This document shows, one piece after another, positions 53,119 through 62,529 of a DNA stretch of 64,000 bases (positions are counted from its first letter, which is position 1; the number at the start of each line of letters is the position of its first letter). The stretch comes from Ignavibacteria bacterium (GTDB lineage Bacteria > Bacteroidota > Ignavibacteria > Ignavibacteriales > SURF-24). The stretch covers positions 24,749 through 88,748 of the forward strand of contig JAAXKQ010000018.1 in assembly GCA_025612245.1 (NCBI GenBank), in the 5' to 3' direction. The notes under the pieces are model-generated. The model was not told where the DNA came from, did not search any database, and worked only from the letters and a program-made list of their open reading frames with translations. The position numbers and the translations under genes were made by a program.

Positions 53119-53541
53119 ATGCCTTTTAACAAAGAGGAATTCCTTGGTGTATTTGAACACTATAATAAGAGCGTCTTTCCTCTTCAGATAGCTTTTGTGC
53201 TGCTGGCGCTTGTAATGGTTTACCTGGCATATAAAAATTTCAGATACTCGGACACAATCATAAACAACTCACTGGCATTCTACTGGATTTGGATTGGCAT
53301 AGTCTACCACATCTGCTTTTTCTCAGCCATAAACAGGGCCGCCTACCTCTTCGGAATACTTTTTATTACCCAGGGACTTGTTTTTCTTTATGCCGGAGTA
53401 CTAAAAAAGAAGCTCAATTATTCCGCCGGGAAAAGCCTGGTGGCCTATTTCGGCTGGACCTTTATTGCCTATGCGCTCATTTTTTATCCCCAAAGGAGGA
53501 CTTCGGGCTTTCTGCTGCCGGGTTTATTGGACTTGTGCTGA
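53119..53541 (+). CDS. DUF6064-like membrane protein, C-terminus probably frameshifted
   Basis: This 140-residue protein follows a good GGAGG ribosome site. It has the DUF6064 pattern FNKEEFLGVFEHYNKSVFPLQ, then AFYWIWIGIVYHICFFSAINRAAYLFG, and at least four helices. After LIFYP (about residue 125) the frame turns polar (QRRTSGFLLPGLLDLC) and stops. In another frame the same DNA from about 53490 to 53588 gives KEDFGLSAAGFIGLVLIAFL plus a basic tail, a believable last membrane helix. An indel near the TTTTTT or CCCC run around 53485-53500 would join them into about 157 residues. Confidence 0.65.
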   Translation: MPFNKEEFLGVFEHYNKSVFPLQIAFVLLALVMVYLAYKNFRYSDTIINNSLAFYWIWIGIVYHICFFSAINRAAYLFGILFITQGLVFLYAGVLKKKLNYSAGKSLVAYFGWTFIAYALIFYPQRRTSGFLLPGLLDLC

Positions 53542-53670
53542 TTGCTTTTTTGAACAGGAAACACTCTCACCTTGCGGCAAAAAGCTGAAGGATTTTCATT
53601 GGCAGCTTGCCATGCGCAGAATGAGTGCTTTCATTAATTAATAAAACCGTAACTTTAGGGAAATTTCATC

Positions 53671-54180
53671 ATGGAAAATAATGCTATAATAATGGACCTC
53701 GAAAGCTCTACCGGAAGACTCGCAGAGGCTTTCATGGGCTTTCCTGTAAATGAATTCAACAGGAGCATTTCAACCGATACCTGGTCGGCCGGAGATATTG
53801 CCGAACACCTCTATATTGTTGAAAGCTTTATCGGGAAAATGATCACCGGGGCTACCAGACCCTCTAACAGGGACCCCCTGCAGAAGGCAACGCTCGTTGG
53901 AACCACGTTTAACGACTTTGAGAAAAAATTTACCGCTGCCAGGGAAATTTCTCCCACTCAAAACCCTAAGGACCGCGATGAGATTTCATCAAAGCTGATA
54001 AATAACAGGACCCTGCTCGTTAATTTACTGAAGACACACGACCTTACGGTAAGCTGCCTCGACTTCATACACCCGAAGTTCGGCGAATTGACGAGAGCCG
54101 AATGGATTTACTTTATTATTTATCATGGCGACAGGCATCTTCACCAGCTGGAGAATGTAAGAAAGTTTATAGCACTCTAG
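53671..54180 (+). CDS. DinB-like protein
   Basis: This 169-residue protein has the DinB/YfiT four-helix layout. Metal-binding His lie in AEHLYIVE (helix 2, near residue 48) and YHGDRHLHQL near the end. STDTWSAGDIAEHL is a typical family start. Members are metal-dependent enzymes or thiol transferases with varied substrates; the substrate here is unknown. It is convergent with the YedK gene, leaving only nine bases between stops. Confidence 0.85.
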   Translation: MENNAIIMDLESSTGRLAEAFMGFPVNEFNRSISTDTWSAGDIAEHLYIVESFIGKMITGATRPSNRDPLQKATLVGTTFNDFEKKFTAAREISPTQNPKDRDEISSKLINNRTLLVNLLKTHDLTVSCLDFIHPKFGELTRAEWIYFIIYHGDRHLHQLENVRKFIAL

Positions 54181-54189
54181 GAACTCCTC

Positions 54190-54774
54190 TTAGAGCGCTA
54201 CCTGCTCCATATCCATCTTTTCCGTTGAGCTTAAAGGAATGCAGCGCTTGAGGTTTGCTTCACTGTCGCATTTAAGATAATCCAGGGCTTCGTTTATTTT
54301 CAGTATAACGGGCATCCTGTGGTGCAGCTTTTCTATGAACTTGTTTGAAACGGTGGTTATCAAAGAGGCGTAGAACTGCTTGTCCTTCTCGATATAAAGA
54401 GCAGGCACAAAGAAAAATTTCTCTCCCGGCAGGTAGATCCTGTAGGGAACTTTCCTTGTGCCTTCCTTTTTCCATTCGTAAAACGCGGTCATCGGAACGA
54501 GGCATTTATTCTCCGAAAAAAGCCTCTGCCAGTACGGTTTTTCCTTAATGGTTTCAATCCTGGAATTAAAGATTAGGTGCGAATCCCCCGTAAACTTAAT
54601 CCCCCAGTTCATGGGAATCAGCTCCACGCCTTCACCCTTTCCAATTAAGGTCATTATCTTCTGCGTAGGCGCAATGTTCTGCCTTGAAAGCTCAGCTTTA
54701 AGAGGAGCGCCTTTTGCCTGAAGCGCCTCAAAAAGGTCGCCCGTATCTATGTTATTTTCAAATCTTCCGCACAT
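54190..54774 (-). CDS. yedK: SRAP (YedK/HMCES) abasic-site processing protein
   Basis: This 194-residue protein has the family's invariant second-residue Cys (MCGRF), which forms the DNA-protein crosslink after Met removal. It also has NIAPTQ, FNSRIET, CLVPMTAFYEWKK with the Glu and the active HHRMPVIL His. The family protects abasic sites in single-stranded DNA. It is at the short end of the family range, with a compact N-terminal part. The gene stands alone. Confidence 0.92.
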   Translation of the reverse strand: MCGRFENNIDTGDLFEALQAKGAPLKAELSRQNIAPTQKIMTLIGKGEGVELIPMNWGIKFTGDSHLIFNSRIETIKEKPYWQRLFSENKCLVPMTAFYEWKKEGTRKVPYRIYLPGEKFFFVPALYIEKDKQFYASLITTVSNKFIEKLHHRMPVILKINEALDYLKCDSEANLKRCIPLSSTEKMDMEQVAL

Positions 54775-54876
54775 AAGAATAAAATAAAGAAAATCCTCTT
54801 AAAAGAAAATTGATTATGAAGCCTTTTTTTTTGATCTTATAACAAACATAAAATCAGCTTAAAAACAGAGTATAAA

Positions 54877-55425
54877 ATGGATAAAGCATTATTGATAATT
54901 GACATACAAAACGACTACTTCCCGGGCGGCAACTGCGAGCTCAAAGGAAGCCCTGAGGCTGCGCAGAAAGCCAGAAAGCTAATTGACGCCTTCCGCAGCA
55001 GGGGCTCACACGTAATTTACATTCAGCACCTCTCGCTTAAACCTGGAGCCTCTTACTTGCTTCCCGATACGTTCGGAGCCCGTATACACGAGTCGGTTTA
55101 TCCCAACCAGGGGGAAATAGTCTTCGAGAAGAACTACCCAAACAGTTTCAGGAACACACAGCTCCTCGAGTACCTTTCGGAACGCCAGCTTAGACAGCTT
55201 TATATCTGCGGAATGATGACGCACATGTGCATAGATTCCACAACAAGGGCCGCTTTCGATTTTGCCTTTAACTGCACCGTCGCCCACGACGCCTGTGCAA
55301 CAAAAGACCTGAAAATAGAGGAAAGAACCATTCCCGCTGAAAGCGTACACTGGTCAATCCTGGCGGCCTTAAACGGAATGTTCGCGAAAGTACAGAGTAC
55401 GGATGAGATTATTAGCACATTATAG
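54877..55425 (+). CDS. Isochorismatase-like cysteine hydrolase
   Basis: This 182-residue protein has the three catalytic parts of the family: Asp in LLIIDIQNDYF (residue 9), Lys in FEKNYPNSF (near 88) and Cys in GMMTHMCIDST (near 114). Known members hydrolyse isochorismate, nicotinamide or other amides. The sequence does not distinguish these. Confidence 0.9.
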   Translation: MDKALLIIDIQNDYFPGGNCELKGSPEAAQKARKLIDAFRSRGSHVIYIQHLSLKPGASYLLPDTFGARIHESVYPNQGEIVFEKNYPNSFRNTQLLEYLSERQLRQLYICGMMTHMCIDSTTRAAFDFAFNCTVAHDACATKDLKIEERTIPAESVHWSILAALNGMFAKVQSTDEIISTL

Positions 55426-55471
55426 GGAAAAGATCTATACTTTGTAAAAAAATACTGTGTTTGTGTGTGTG

Positions 55472-55508
55472 AAAAAGGAAGGGACAGAACATTATTCTGC
55501 CCCTTTTT
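55472..55508 (+). terminator. Terminator of the cysteine hydrolase gene
   Basis: GGGACAGAA (about 55481-55489) pairs with TTCTGCCC (about 55495-55503) with one bulge, and TTTTT follows. Confidence 0.65.
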
Positions 55509-55604
55509 CGAATAGCTTCGGGAAAATGGCACCTTTTAGCGGAATAAACCTGTATAAGATGCTTTTTGTTCGCCGGAATTTATCGGCAATCTATGATGGC
55601 ATTT

Positions 55605-56987
55605 TTAGTAAGCGTATCTTACCTTGAACTTCAGCACCGTTTCTTCGCCTTTCTTTACCGGCACCTTGAAGGTTACGGTCTGCGCGTCTTTTTTCTGGTA
55701 ATCTATTGAAGAAGAAAGCATCTCCCAGTTAAGCCCGAGCGCCCTTTCCACTTCAACCGTAACGTCTTCTTTTTTCCTGTTCCTCAGCTTAATTTCATAT
55801 GCCTGCTCATATACCTTGTCGGATATGCGCACGTTTTCGGTCTGCGTTTCTTCGGCTACTATATCGAAGGCGTCGCCGATCTTGAGTTTAATCTTTTCAT
55901 CCTTCGGCGTGTGGTCTACCATGTCCTCGCCAATAAACTCCACGGTTTTGCCGTCGGATTTATTAACCCTCACCTTACCCTTTGGCATCGGCATGCCAAG
56001 GTTATTTTTCTGCGTATTCTCAAATTCCACTGCAACGGCAACCTTCGGCTTCTGATTCTGCTGCCCGTAAGGCTGATAGTTGTAGCCGCTCTTGTAAAGA
56101 TACTTTTTACTTACACTTATGTTGTCGGCCTGGAAAAGAGATATCTGCTTGGATTCATTATTGTTCAAGGTAGCCGGGCGTTCTAGGTCATACATATGAT
56201 ACTCAAAAAATTCCCTTTCCTGGAACTGCTGCCCGGCCATGCTGTTCTCGGCTACCATTACATCCTTTCTGAATAGCACACCCGGCTGCCTCTGCTGCAC
56301 CAGGTTAACGTCCCCTGCAACGAGCTTCAAAGACGCGTCTTTGTATGCCGTGCCCGACTGGTTTTCTATACTCACCCATGCATTCAGCGAAAGCTTGGTG
56401 TCGTTTTCATTCAATATGGCAACATATTCGGCATGCCAGTTCATTCCGGCTGTCTGGTAAGAAATCTCTACATCCTGGTCCTTTGCAGCCTTGCTGTTAA
56501 CGGTCCATACGAGCGTTGGCCTGGTAATAAGCCCTTCGGGCAGCGAACCCACGGAAATACGGTACTTTTCCGTATTTGGCAGCATAATAAGCCCGCCGTC
56601 TTTTTTCTGAAGTACTACCTGTCCGCCCTGCGCAGAAAGAAGCTTCCCTTCCAGGAGCTCATCTTTTTGACCTATTAGCTGAACATCACGCTCCAGGTAT
56701 TTCTGGAGAATCTTCTCCATGCTCACCAGGTCGTACTGGTAGTTCTGCTCAAGAACCTCGCCGTCAAGCTTGATGTGTACGCTGGTGGGATCTATCAGCT
56801 GAGCCACATCCCTGATTGAAATTTCAGAACGGCCGGAGTTCACGTGAACCGGCCTTACTTCCCTGATTACTCCGAGATTCTGGTTGTAAACCGTTACGGA
56901 AACTGACTTTGATGCGGCTTCCTGCGCATTTATGGGTTGTTGCGATAAAGCAAAACAAGAAATTGCAATAAATAGCTTTTTTAACAT
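55605..56987 (-). CDS. Exported DUF4139 domain protein
   Basis: The start at 56987 (MLKKLFIAISCFALSQQ) follows a GGAGGA ribosome site and opens a signal peptide ending INAQ; the frame extends upstream but without a site. The 460-residue protein matches DUF4139: VYNQNLGVIREVRPV early, QTAGMNWHAEYVAIL and WVSIENQSGTAYKDASLKLVAG in the middle, and a C-terminal beta domain ending VPVKKGEETVLKFKVRYAY. Members are exported or surface-associated proteins of unknown function. The gene is alone. Confidence 0.87.
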   Translation of the reverse strand: MLKKLFIAISCFALSQQPINAQEAASKSVSVTVYNQNLGVIREVRPVHVNSGRSEISIRDVAQLIDPTSVHIKLDGEVLEQNYQYDLVSMEKILQKYLERDVQLIGQKDELLEGKLLSAQGGQVVLQKKDGGLIMLPNTEKYRISVGSLPEGLITRPTLVWTVNSKAAKDQDVEISYQTAGMNWHAEYVAILNENDTKLSLNAWVSIENQSGTAYKDASLKLVAGDVNLVQQRQPGVLFRKDVMVAENSMAGQQFQEREFFEYHMYDLERPATLNNNESKQISLFQADNISVSKKYLYKSGYNYQPYGQQNQKPKVAVAVEFENTQKNNLGMPMPKGKVRVNKSDGKTVEFIGEDMVDHTPKDEKIKLKIGDAFDIVAEETQTENVRISDKVYEQAYEIKLRNRKKEDVTVEVERALGLNWEMLSSSIDYQKKDAQTVTFKVPVKKGEETVLKFKVRYAY

Positions 56988-57078
56988 TCGATTCCTCCAG
57001 TGAAAGATGAAGTCTAATTTAAGAAGATGTGCCAACAAAGGCAAAGAAGGAATGGAGAATGTGGCCTCCCTAAGAAAC

Positions 57079-57115
57079 AAAAAAAAAGAGCGGGCAACGT
57101 TTATCGGCCCGCTCC
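57079..57115 (-). terminator. Terminator of the amino acid permease gene
   Basis: On the minus strand GAGCGGG (57114-57108) pairs with CCCGCTC (57094-57088), followed by nine or more T residues. It starts 12 bases after the permease stop. Confidence 0.85.
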
Positions 57116-57125
57116 TGAATTAAGC

Positions 57126-58643
57126 TCATTTGTGCACGCTTTCATGCTCGTGGCTCTCAATGTATTCGTGCATTACACTGTGCTTGCGGCCGTAGCCAAA
57201 GTATATTACAAATCCAATCGCCAGCCAGATCAAAAGCCTCAGCCAGTTTTCCTCGGGCAGCGAAAACATGAGCAGTAAACACGTAAGAATACCTGCTACG
57301 GGTACAAATGGAACCCATGGGGCCCTGAAAGGCCTTTCTGCTTCCGGATGCGTCCTGCGCATAATGAGAACCGCGGCACAGACTATAACAAACGCAAAAA
57401 GAGTGCCTATATTCACCAGCTCGGCCAGTATCCTCAAAGGCAGAAAACCCGCAAGAATGGCCACAAAAATCCCGGTCAGAATCGTCGACTTCCATGGCGT
57501 GCGGTATTTTTCGTGTACGGAACCGAAAACATTCTTTGGAAGCAGCCCGTCGCGCGCCATGGCCAGAAATATTCGCGGCTGACTTAACATCATTACCAGC
57601 AGCACAGAGGTGATTCCGGCCAGGGCTCCGAAAGAAATTATCAGCTGCGCCCACGGCAGCCCTATCTGCTTAAAGGCATTTGAAACCGGGGCGTCTATGT
57701 TAATCTTGTCGTAAGGAACCATTCCCGTAATTATAGCCGAAACGGCAATGTAAAGCACAGTGCATAGAAGAAGCGAGGCAATAATGCCTATCGGAACGTC
57801 CCGCCTCGGATTTTTTGCCTCCTCGGCGTGCGTTGAAATGGAATCGAACCCGATATAGGCAAAAAATATCGTCGCTGCCGCTGCAAGTACCCCTACCGGG
57901 GCCCCGCCAAGCCCTGTCTGACCCATGATGGTTTTCCCGAAGAAACTTATGCCCGACCACCCGTAAGGAGCAAAATTGGCAGTCCAGTTTGCTGTATTGA
58001 TATAAAAAGCACCTACTATAATTACAAAGAAAACTATTACCAGCTTGATAATTACCATGGTGGCGTTAAAAGACGCGCTTTCCCTGATCCCCTTTACCAG
58101 TATTATTGTAATTACGGCAGCTATAATTATTGCCGGCAGGTCTATTACCGTACCCGTCGGGGCCATTAACCCCGTAACGGGATTAAAATCGAATGGCGCC
58201 CGCGTAGCCCATAATGGAATCTTTAGCCCGAAAATCCCTATAAAATCCTGAAAATAATGGCTCCAGCCGTGCGCAACCGTCGCCGAGGCAACCGCATACT
58301 CCAGTATTAAGTCCCACCCTATTATCCAGGCGAACATTTCGCCCAGCGTGGCATAGGCATACGTGTAGGCTGAACCTGCCACGGGTACCATGGAGGCAAA
58401 CTCCGCGTAACATAGGGCCGCAAAAACACAGGCAAGCCCCGAAATGACAAATGAGATGATAATTGCCGGACCGGCTTTGTCGTGGGCCGCAACGCCTGTA
58501 AGCACAAATATCCCGGTGCCGATAATTGCACCTACACCCAGAGACGTCAGCGCAACAGGACCCAGAATCCTGCGAAGGCGGTTTTCACCCTTCATTTCTT
58601 CAAGCAGCATAGCCAGAGGCTTTTTAGCAAATAATTGCTTCAT
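57126..58643 (-). CDS. APC family amino acid permease
   Basis: This 505-residue protein has about 12-14 membrane helices and the APC family start GVGAIIGTGIFVLTG, with FFAYIGFDSISTHAEEAKNP in helix 6. It is closest in character to the cationic amino acid transporter (YfnA/CAT) group, which lacks a partner protein. The His-rich C-terminus (HEYIESHEHESVHK) is unusual. The substrate is not evident. Confidence 0.92.
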   Translation of the reverse strand: MKQLFAKKPLAMLLEEMKGENRLRRILGPVALTSLGVGAIIGTGIFVLTGVAAHDKAGPAIIISFVISGLACVFAALCYAEFASMVPVAGSAYTYAYATLGEMFAWIIGWDLILEYAVASATVAHGWSHYFQDFIGIFGLKIPLWATRAPFDFNPVTGLMAPTGTVIDLPAIIIAAVITIILVKGIRESASFNATMVIIKLVIVFFVIIVGAFYINTANWTANFAPYGWSGISFFGKTIMGQTGLGGAPVGVLAAAATIFFAYIGFDSISTHAEEAKNPRRDVPIGIIASLLLCTVLYIAVSAIITGMVPYDKINIDAPVSNAFKQIGLPWAQLIISFGALAGITSVLLVMMLSQPRIFLAMARDGLLPKNVFGSVHEKYRTPWKSTILTGIFVAILAGFLPLRILAELVNIGTLFAFVIVCAAVLIMRRTHPEAERPFRAPWVPFVPVAGILTCLLLMFSLPEENWLRLLIWLAIGFVIYFGYGRKHSVMHEYIESHEHESVHK

Positions 58644-59043
58644 TTTTCACCTGCTTAAATTACTTTTTTAAATTAGTATGATATTTTACGAAAATCGTAC
58701 ATTCTGCTTTAATTTGCAACGACTCCCGAATAAATTATTAAACTCTGGAAATTCTCTTAAATATTTTCCAAATTATTATATTGCCGGTGGAAAACTGATC
58801 TTTTCTTCCCCCGGCACTGGGCATCATTCTGTTCTGTCAAACTACTGTGAATTTTAATCCGGTTTTACGCTAATAAAAACTGTAGGACTGCATGGGTATG
58901 TGATTGCATATAATTTTGATTGCGGAGCACCATCCAATCCTGCAACGCACATCATTACCCGTTATTTTTCCCGAATTCCAGAAACGCAGTTCATTTTGCC
59001 TGATAATAATTATCTTACTTTATAATAACACAGGAGAGAAAAG
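58644..59043. other. Divergent intergenic region, no gene
   Basis: This 400-bp AT-rich gap separates the divergent permease and pyrophosphatase genes and must carry both promoters. I recognised no riboswitch and no strong palindrome. The CAGGAGAG before 59044 is the ribosome site of the pyrophosphatase gene. Confidence 0.4.
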
Positions 59044-61215
59044 ATGGAAGCCAATCTCATTTTGGCAATCAGCATTCTGGGACTTCTATTTGCGGCATTT
59101 CTGACACGCTACGTATTAAAACAGGATACTGGAACCGCAAGGATGCAGGAAATATCCAATGCAATCAAGGTGGGCGCCGAGGCCTTCCTGCGCAGGCAGA
59201 ATAGAACCATCATTTATCTTGCCATTGCACTTGCTGCTTTTATATATATCATTTACGCCTTTATCAGAACACCTAACCCGCACGACCCGGCAAGCCCTTC
59301 ACAGCTTGCACTGTGGACTACCATCTCATTTGTCCTTGGCGCTGCATGCTCCGTTGCTGCCGGATATATGGGAATGTGGGTCGCCATCCGCTCTAATATC
59401 AGAACCGCAGCCGCTGCAATCAAAGGTATGAACGGAGCACTCCAGATTGCCTTAAGAGGCGGCGCCGTTTCAGGATTCTTCGTCGTTGCCATGAGCTTGC
59501 TCGGGGTGGCAGGGCTCTTTTTAATCGTCAGCTCGGCTGGCGTTACCGATGATCCGGCAAAAATTCCGCTCCTTATCGTGGGCTACGGCTTCGGCGCCAG
59601 CTTCGTGGCGCTTTTTGCTCAGCTTGGCGGAGGCATCTATACCAAGGCCGCAGACGTCGGGGCCGACCTGGTCGGGAAGGTCGAAGCCGGTATTCCCGAG
59701 GACGACCCGCGCAACCCCGCCGTGGTGGCCGACCTGGTCGGCGATAACGTGGGCGACTGCGCCGGGCGTGGAGCCGACCTCTTCGAATCCACCGCCGCCG
59801 AGAATATCGGGGCAATGATCCTTGCCGCCGGGCTCTATCGCTCTAACGCCGCTGCCTTTGAGGCTCAGGGACTTACACTCCTTTCCGTACTCTTATTCCC
59901 CCTGGTTGCCCGCGCTTTCGGTATTATCGCCTCTTCAATCGGAATCCTCGTCGTAAAAACAAATGAAGAGGAAGACCCGATGAAAGCCTTGAACAGAGGC
60001 TTTTATGTTACAGCGGGCATTGCTATGGCTGGCTTTTTTATTGCTTCAAGGTGGCTCCTCGGCTCTTATTACCTCAACTTCTTTTTATGCGGCGCAATTG
60101 GAGTCCTGATTTCCCTGGCTTTCGTCTACCTCACCCAGTACTACACCGAATACCGCTACCGCCCCGTTAAATATATTGCCGAAGCCTCACAAACCGGCTC
60201 TGCAACTAATATCATTGCCGGACTTGCCGTCGGAATGGAATCTACAGGCTTCCCCGTCCTCATTATCGGCGCCGGTATTGTAAGTACCTATTTCCTCGGA
60301 CAGACCTCGGGACTTAAGAATGCGGGACTCTTCGGTACCGCCGTTGCTACAATGGGTATGCTGGGAACCGCCGCCTACATCCTTGCAATGGATACCTTCG
60401 GTCCCATTACAGATAATGCCGGCGGTATAGTTGAAATGAGCCAGCAGGAAGAATCCATCCGCAGAAAAACCGACCGCCTGGATTCTGTCGGCAATACCAC
60501 AAAGGCACTTACAAAAGGCTACGCCGTTGGCTCGGCCGCACTGGCGGCTTTCCTCCTTTTCGGTGCATACATAGACGAAGTAAGAAATTACGTACCGAAC
60601 TTTCAGCCCGTAATTAACCTCAATAAACCAGAAGTGTTTGTTGGCGCAATCCTCGGCGCCATGCTGGTCTATATCTTCTCCTCGCTCGCAATTAAGGCCG
60701 TCGGCAAGGCCGCTTACTCAATTATCCGCAACGTGCGCGACCAGTTTAAGAGCAACCCCGGCATTATGCTCGGCACCTCAAAACCCGATTACGGCCAGTG
60801 CGTCGATATTGCTACCAAGGCGGCACTCCAGAAAATGGTCGTGCCGGGACTCCTGGTTGTGGGTATGACGGTCGGCGTTGGACTTGTATTCAAGTACATC
60901 TATTATCTGGGCGGCGGCCCTGAAAACCCTTCTGGCGCCAGCGGCGCCGAAGTTATTGGCGGATACCTCATGGTTGCAACAATTACGGGAATTCTCTTTG
61001 CGCTGTTTTTAAATAACGGCGGCGGCGCATGGGATAACGCAAAGAAATACATTGAAACAGGAGCCTACGGCGGAAGACATACCGAGCCACATAAGGCTTC
61101 GGTCGTTGGCGACACGGTTGGCGATCCATTTAAGGATACTGCCGGCCCCTCGCTTCACGTTCTGATAAAACTCCTCAGCACCCTCACACTCGTGCTGGCC
61201 CCTCTTTTTATATAG
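59044..61215 (+). CDS. hppA: Membrane-bound proton-translocating pyrophosphatase, K+-independent type
   Basis: This 723-residue integral membrane protein has about 15-16 helices and the family signatures. The catalytic loop reads GGGIYTKAADVGADLVGKVE, then EDDPRNPAVVADLVGDNVGD; further matches are GAEAFLRRQ near residue 44 and DTVGDPFKDTAGPSLHVLIK at the end. The K+-dependence motif reads GNTTKALTKGYAVGSAAL: the Lys after GNTT marks the K+-independent group, whereas K+-dependent enzymes have Ala there. The enzyme splits PPi and pumps H+ (or possibly Na+) out of the cytoplasm, saving energy in poorly fed anaerobes. It has a CAGGAGAG ribosome site and a strong terminator. Confidence 0.95.
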   Translation: MEANLILAISILGLLFAAFLTRYVLKQDTGTARMQEISNAIKVGAEAFLRRQNRTIIYLAIALAAFIYIIYAFIRTPNPHDPASPSQLALWTTISFVLGAACSVAAGYMGMWVAIRSNIRTAAAAIKGMNGALQIALRGGAVSGFFVVAMSLLGVAGLFLIVSSAGVTDDPAKIPLLIVGYGFGASFVALFAQLGGGIYTKAADVGADLVGKVEAGIPEDDPRNPAVVADLVGDNVGDCAGRGADLFESTAAENIGAMILAAGLYRSNAAAFEAQGLTLLSVLLFPLVARAFGIIASSIGILVVKTNEEEDPMKALNRGFYVTAGIAMAGFFIASRWLLGSYYLNFFLCGAIGVLISLAFVYLTQYYTEYRYRPVKYIAEASQTGSATNIIAGLAVGMESTGFPVLIIGAGIVSTYFLGQTSGLKNAGLFGTAVATMGMLGTAAYILAMDTFGPITDNAGGIVEMSQQEESIRRKTDRLDSVGNTTKALTKGYAVGSAALAAFLLFGAYIDEVRNYVPNFQPVINLNKPEVFVGAILGAMLVYIFSSLAIKAVGKAAYSIIRNVRDQFKSNPGIMLGTSKPDYGQCVDIATKAALQKMVVPGLLVVGMTVGVGLVFKYIYYLGGGPENPSGASGAEVIGGYLMVATITGILFALFLNNGGGAWDNAKKYIETGAYGGRHTEPHKASVVGDTVGDPFKDTAGPSLHVLIKLLSTLTLVLAPLFI

Positions 61216-61240
61216 CAACTACTTTATAATTACTTCTCAG

Positions 61241-61270
61241 GGCTGCATAACTTGATGCAGCCTTTTTTTT
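61241..61270 (+). terminator. Terminator of hppA
   Basis: GGCTGCAT (61241-61248) pairs perfectly with ATGCAGCC (61255-61262), and eight or more T residues follow. Confidence 0.9.
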
Positions 61271-61469
61271 AACTTTCTTCCCTTTCCCGGAAATCCGTCC
61301 TGCAGCCTGTTGCACCGCCGCAGGAGTTTGTTATACCCGAAATCAGGGGCGCCAGACCAATTAAACCCATATATTTTATGTCCCCTTCGCCAATGAAAAG
61401 GTACGACAGCATGGCCAGGCCTACTGCAATTTTAACGATTCTTTGTATTAATGATACCGTTGTATTCAT
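61269..61469 (-). CDS. YgaP-type DUF2892 small membrane protein
   Basis: The start is set at 61469 (MNTTVSLIQRIVKIAVGLAM); the frame runs 15 codons further up without support. The 66-residue protein has the family layout: RIVKIAVGLAMLSYLF helix, then MGLIGLAPLISGITNSCGGATGC with the conserved final cysteines. In other bacteria this domain is found with rhodanese (YgaP). It ends in the terminator hairpin of hppA, convergent with that gene. Confidence 0.8.
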   Translation of the reverse strand: MNTTVSLIQRIVKIAVGLAMLSYLFIGEGDIKYMGLIGLAPLISGITNSCGGATGCRTDFREREES

Positions 61470-61607
61470 GATTTCTTTTGTTTTTTGTGTTATAATTAGA
61501 TGATAATTTCCCAAAAAGGGTTCCCGCTTTACAATGCTGAATTTCTAAAAAAAGGAGTGACTTTTTTCATATAATTTGTATATTAGACTAAAATATATGG
61601 GGTCAAC

Positions 61608-62426
61608 ATGAAAGAGAACTATTTCAAGGTCTTGATGATTGAAGACAGCCGGACCTTTGCACAGCTTATACTTGAAATGATTGAAGATGCGCGGGGAACC
61701 GAAATTAGCCTCGATCACGCATTCAGGCTTTCTACGGGCGTGGATCTCTTAAAAACTGGACACTATGACGTTATACTGCTCGACCTTTCACTTCCCGACT
61801 CGATTGGAATTGAGACGCTGAAAAAGATTAAAGAATCTGCCCCCGAAATACCCGTTGTTATTATGACCAGTCTGGACGACGAGGAAACCGCCGCTAAAGC
61901 CCTGCAGGCAGGGGCGCAGGATTACCTCGTTAAAGGCGATTTCGATACTAACCTCCTCGTGCGGTCGCTTAAATACGCAATTGAAAGAAAGTATGCCAAC
62001 GATATGCTCAGGGAATCCGAACAGATGCTTTCAGCCGTCTTCCAAGAAATTCCCTCCCTTATTGCAATAACTACTTACAAAGAAGGCCTTTTTGTCGACG
62101 TCAACCGTGCATTTGAAACCATCACCGGCTATAGCCGCAACGAGATACTGGCAAGAACGCTTCTTGAAATTCCATTATTCCACAGCGAATCCGACCGCGA
62201 GGGCTTCCAGAAAATACTCAAGGAGCAGGGTTTCATCCAAAACATGGAAGTCTCATTCAGAAAAAAATCAGGGGCGGAGGTAACAGGCCTGCTCTCTGTT
62301 AGAAGACTCAGACTCAAAGGCAAAGAATGCCTCTTAAGCGTATTTACCGACATCAGCGAGCGCAAGCGCATTGAAGAGCATTTAAGAACGCTGCTTGAAC
62401 TTCAAACCTCAGGCAAAAAGGACTAA
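61608..62426 (+). CDS. Response regulator with PAS domain (REC-PAS)
   Basis: This 272-residue protein has a receiver domain (1-130: phospho-Asp in VILLDLSLPDS, switch Thr in VVIMTSLDD, Lys in YLVKGD) and a PAS domain (about 140-260: AITTYKEGLFVDVNRAFETITGYSRNEIL, with a PAC-like DISERKRIEEHL end). There is no output domain, which suggests that it is a relay protein or the N-terminal part of a kinase whose rest was lost. The sequence after its stop turns to repeats. The ORF lies after the hppA region with an AT-rich promoter-like gap. Confidence 0.88.
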   Translation: MKENYFKVLMIEDSRTFAQLILEMIEDARGTEISLDHAFRLSTGVDLLKTGHYDVILLDLSLPDSIGIETLKKIKESAPEIPVVIMTSLDDEETAAKALQAGAQDYLVKGDFDTNLLVRSLKYAIERKYANDMLRESEQMLSAVFQEIPSLIAITTYKEGLFVDVNRAFETITGYSRNEILARTLLEIPLFHSESDREGFQKILKEQGFIQNMEVSFRKKSGAEVTGLLSVRRLRLKGKECLLSVFTDISERKRIEEHLRTLLELQTSGKKD

Positions 62427-62529
62427 CAGCAAATTCCGGCTCCGGAAATTCAATGTTTTACGGTTTGGACCAATTCTCTGCCGGAGACTCATTGGACCTT
62501 AAAAATCCGTCACCCGGGATTTGAAAAGC

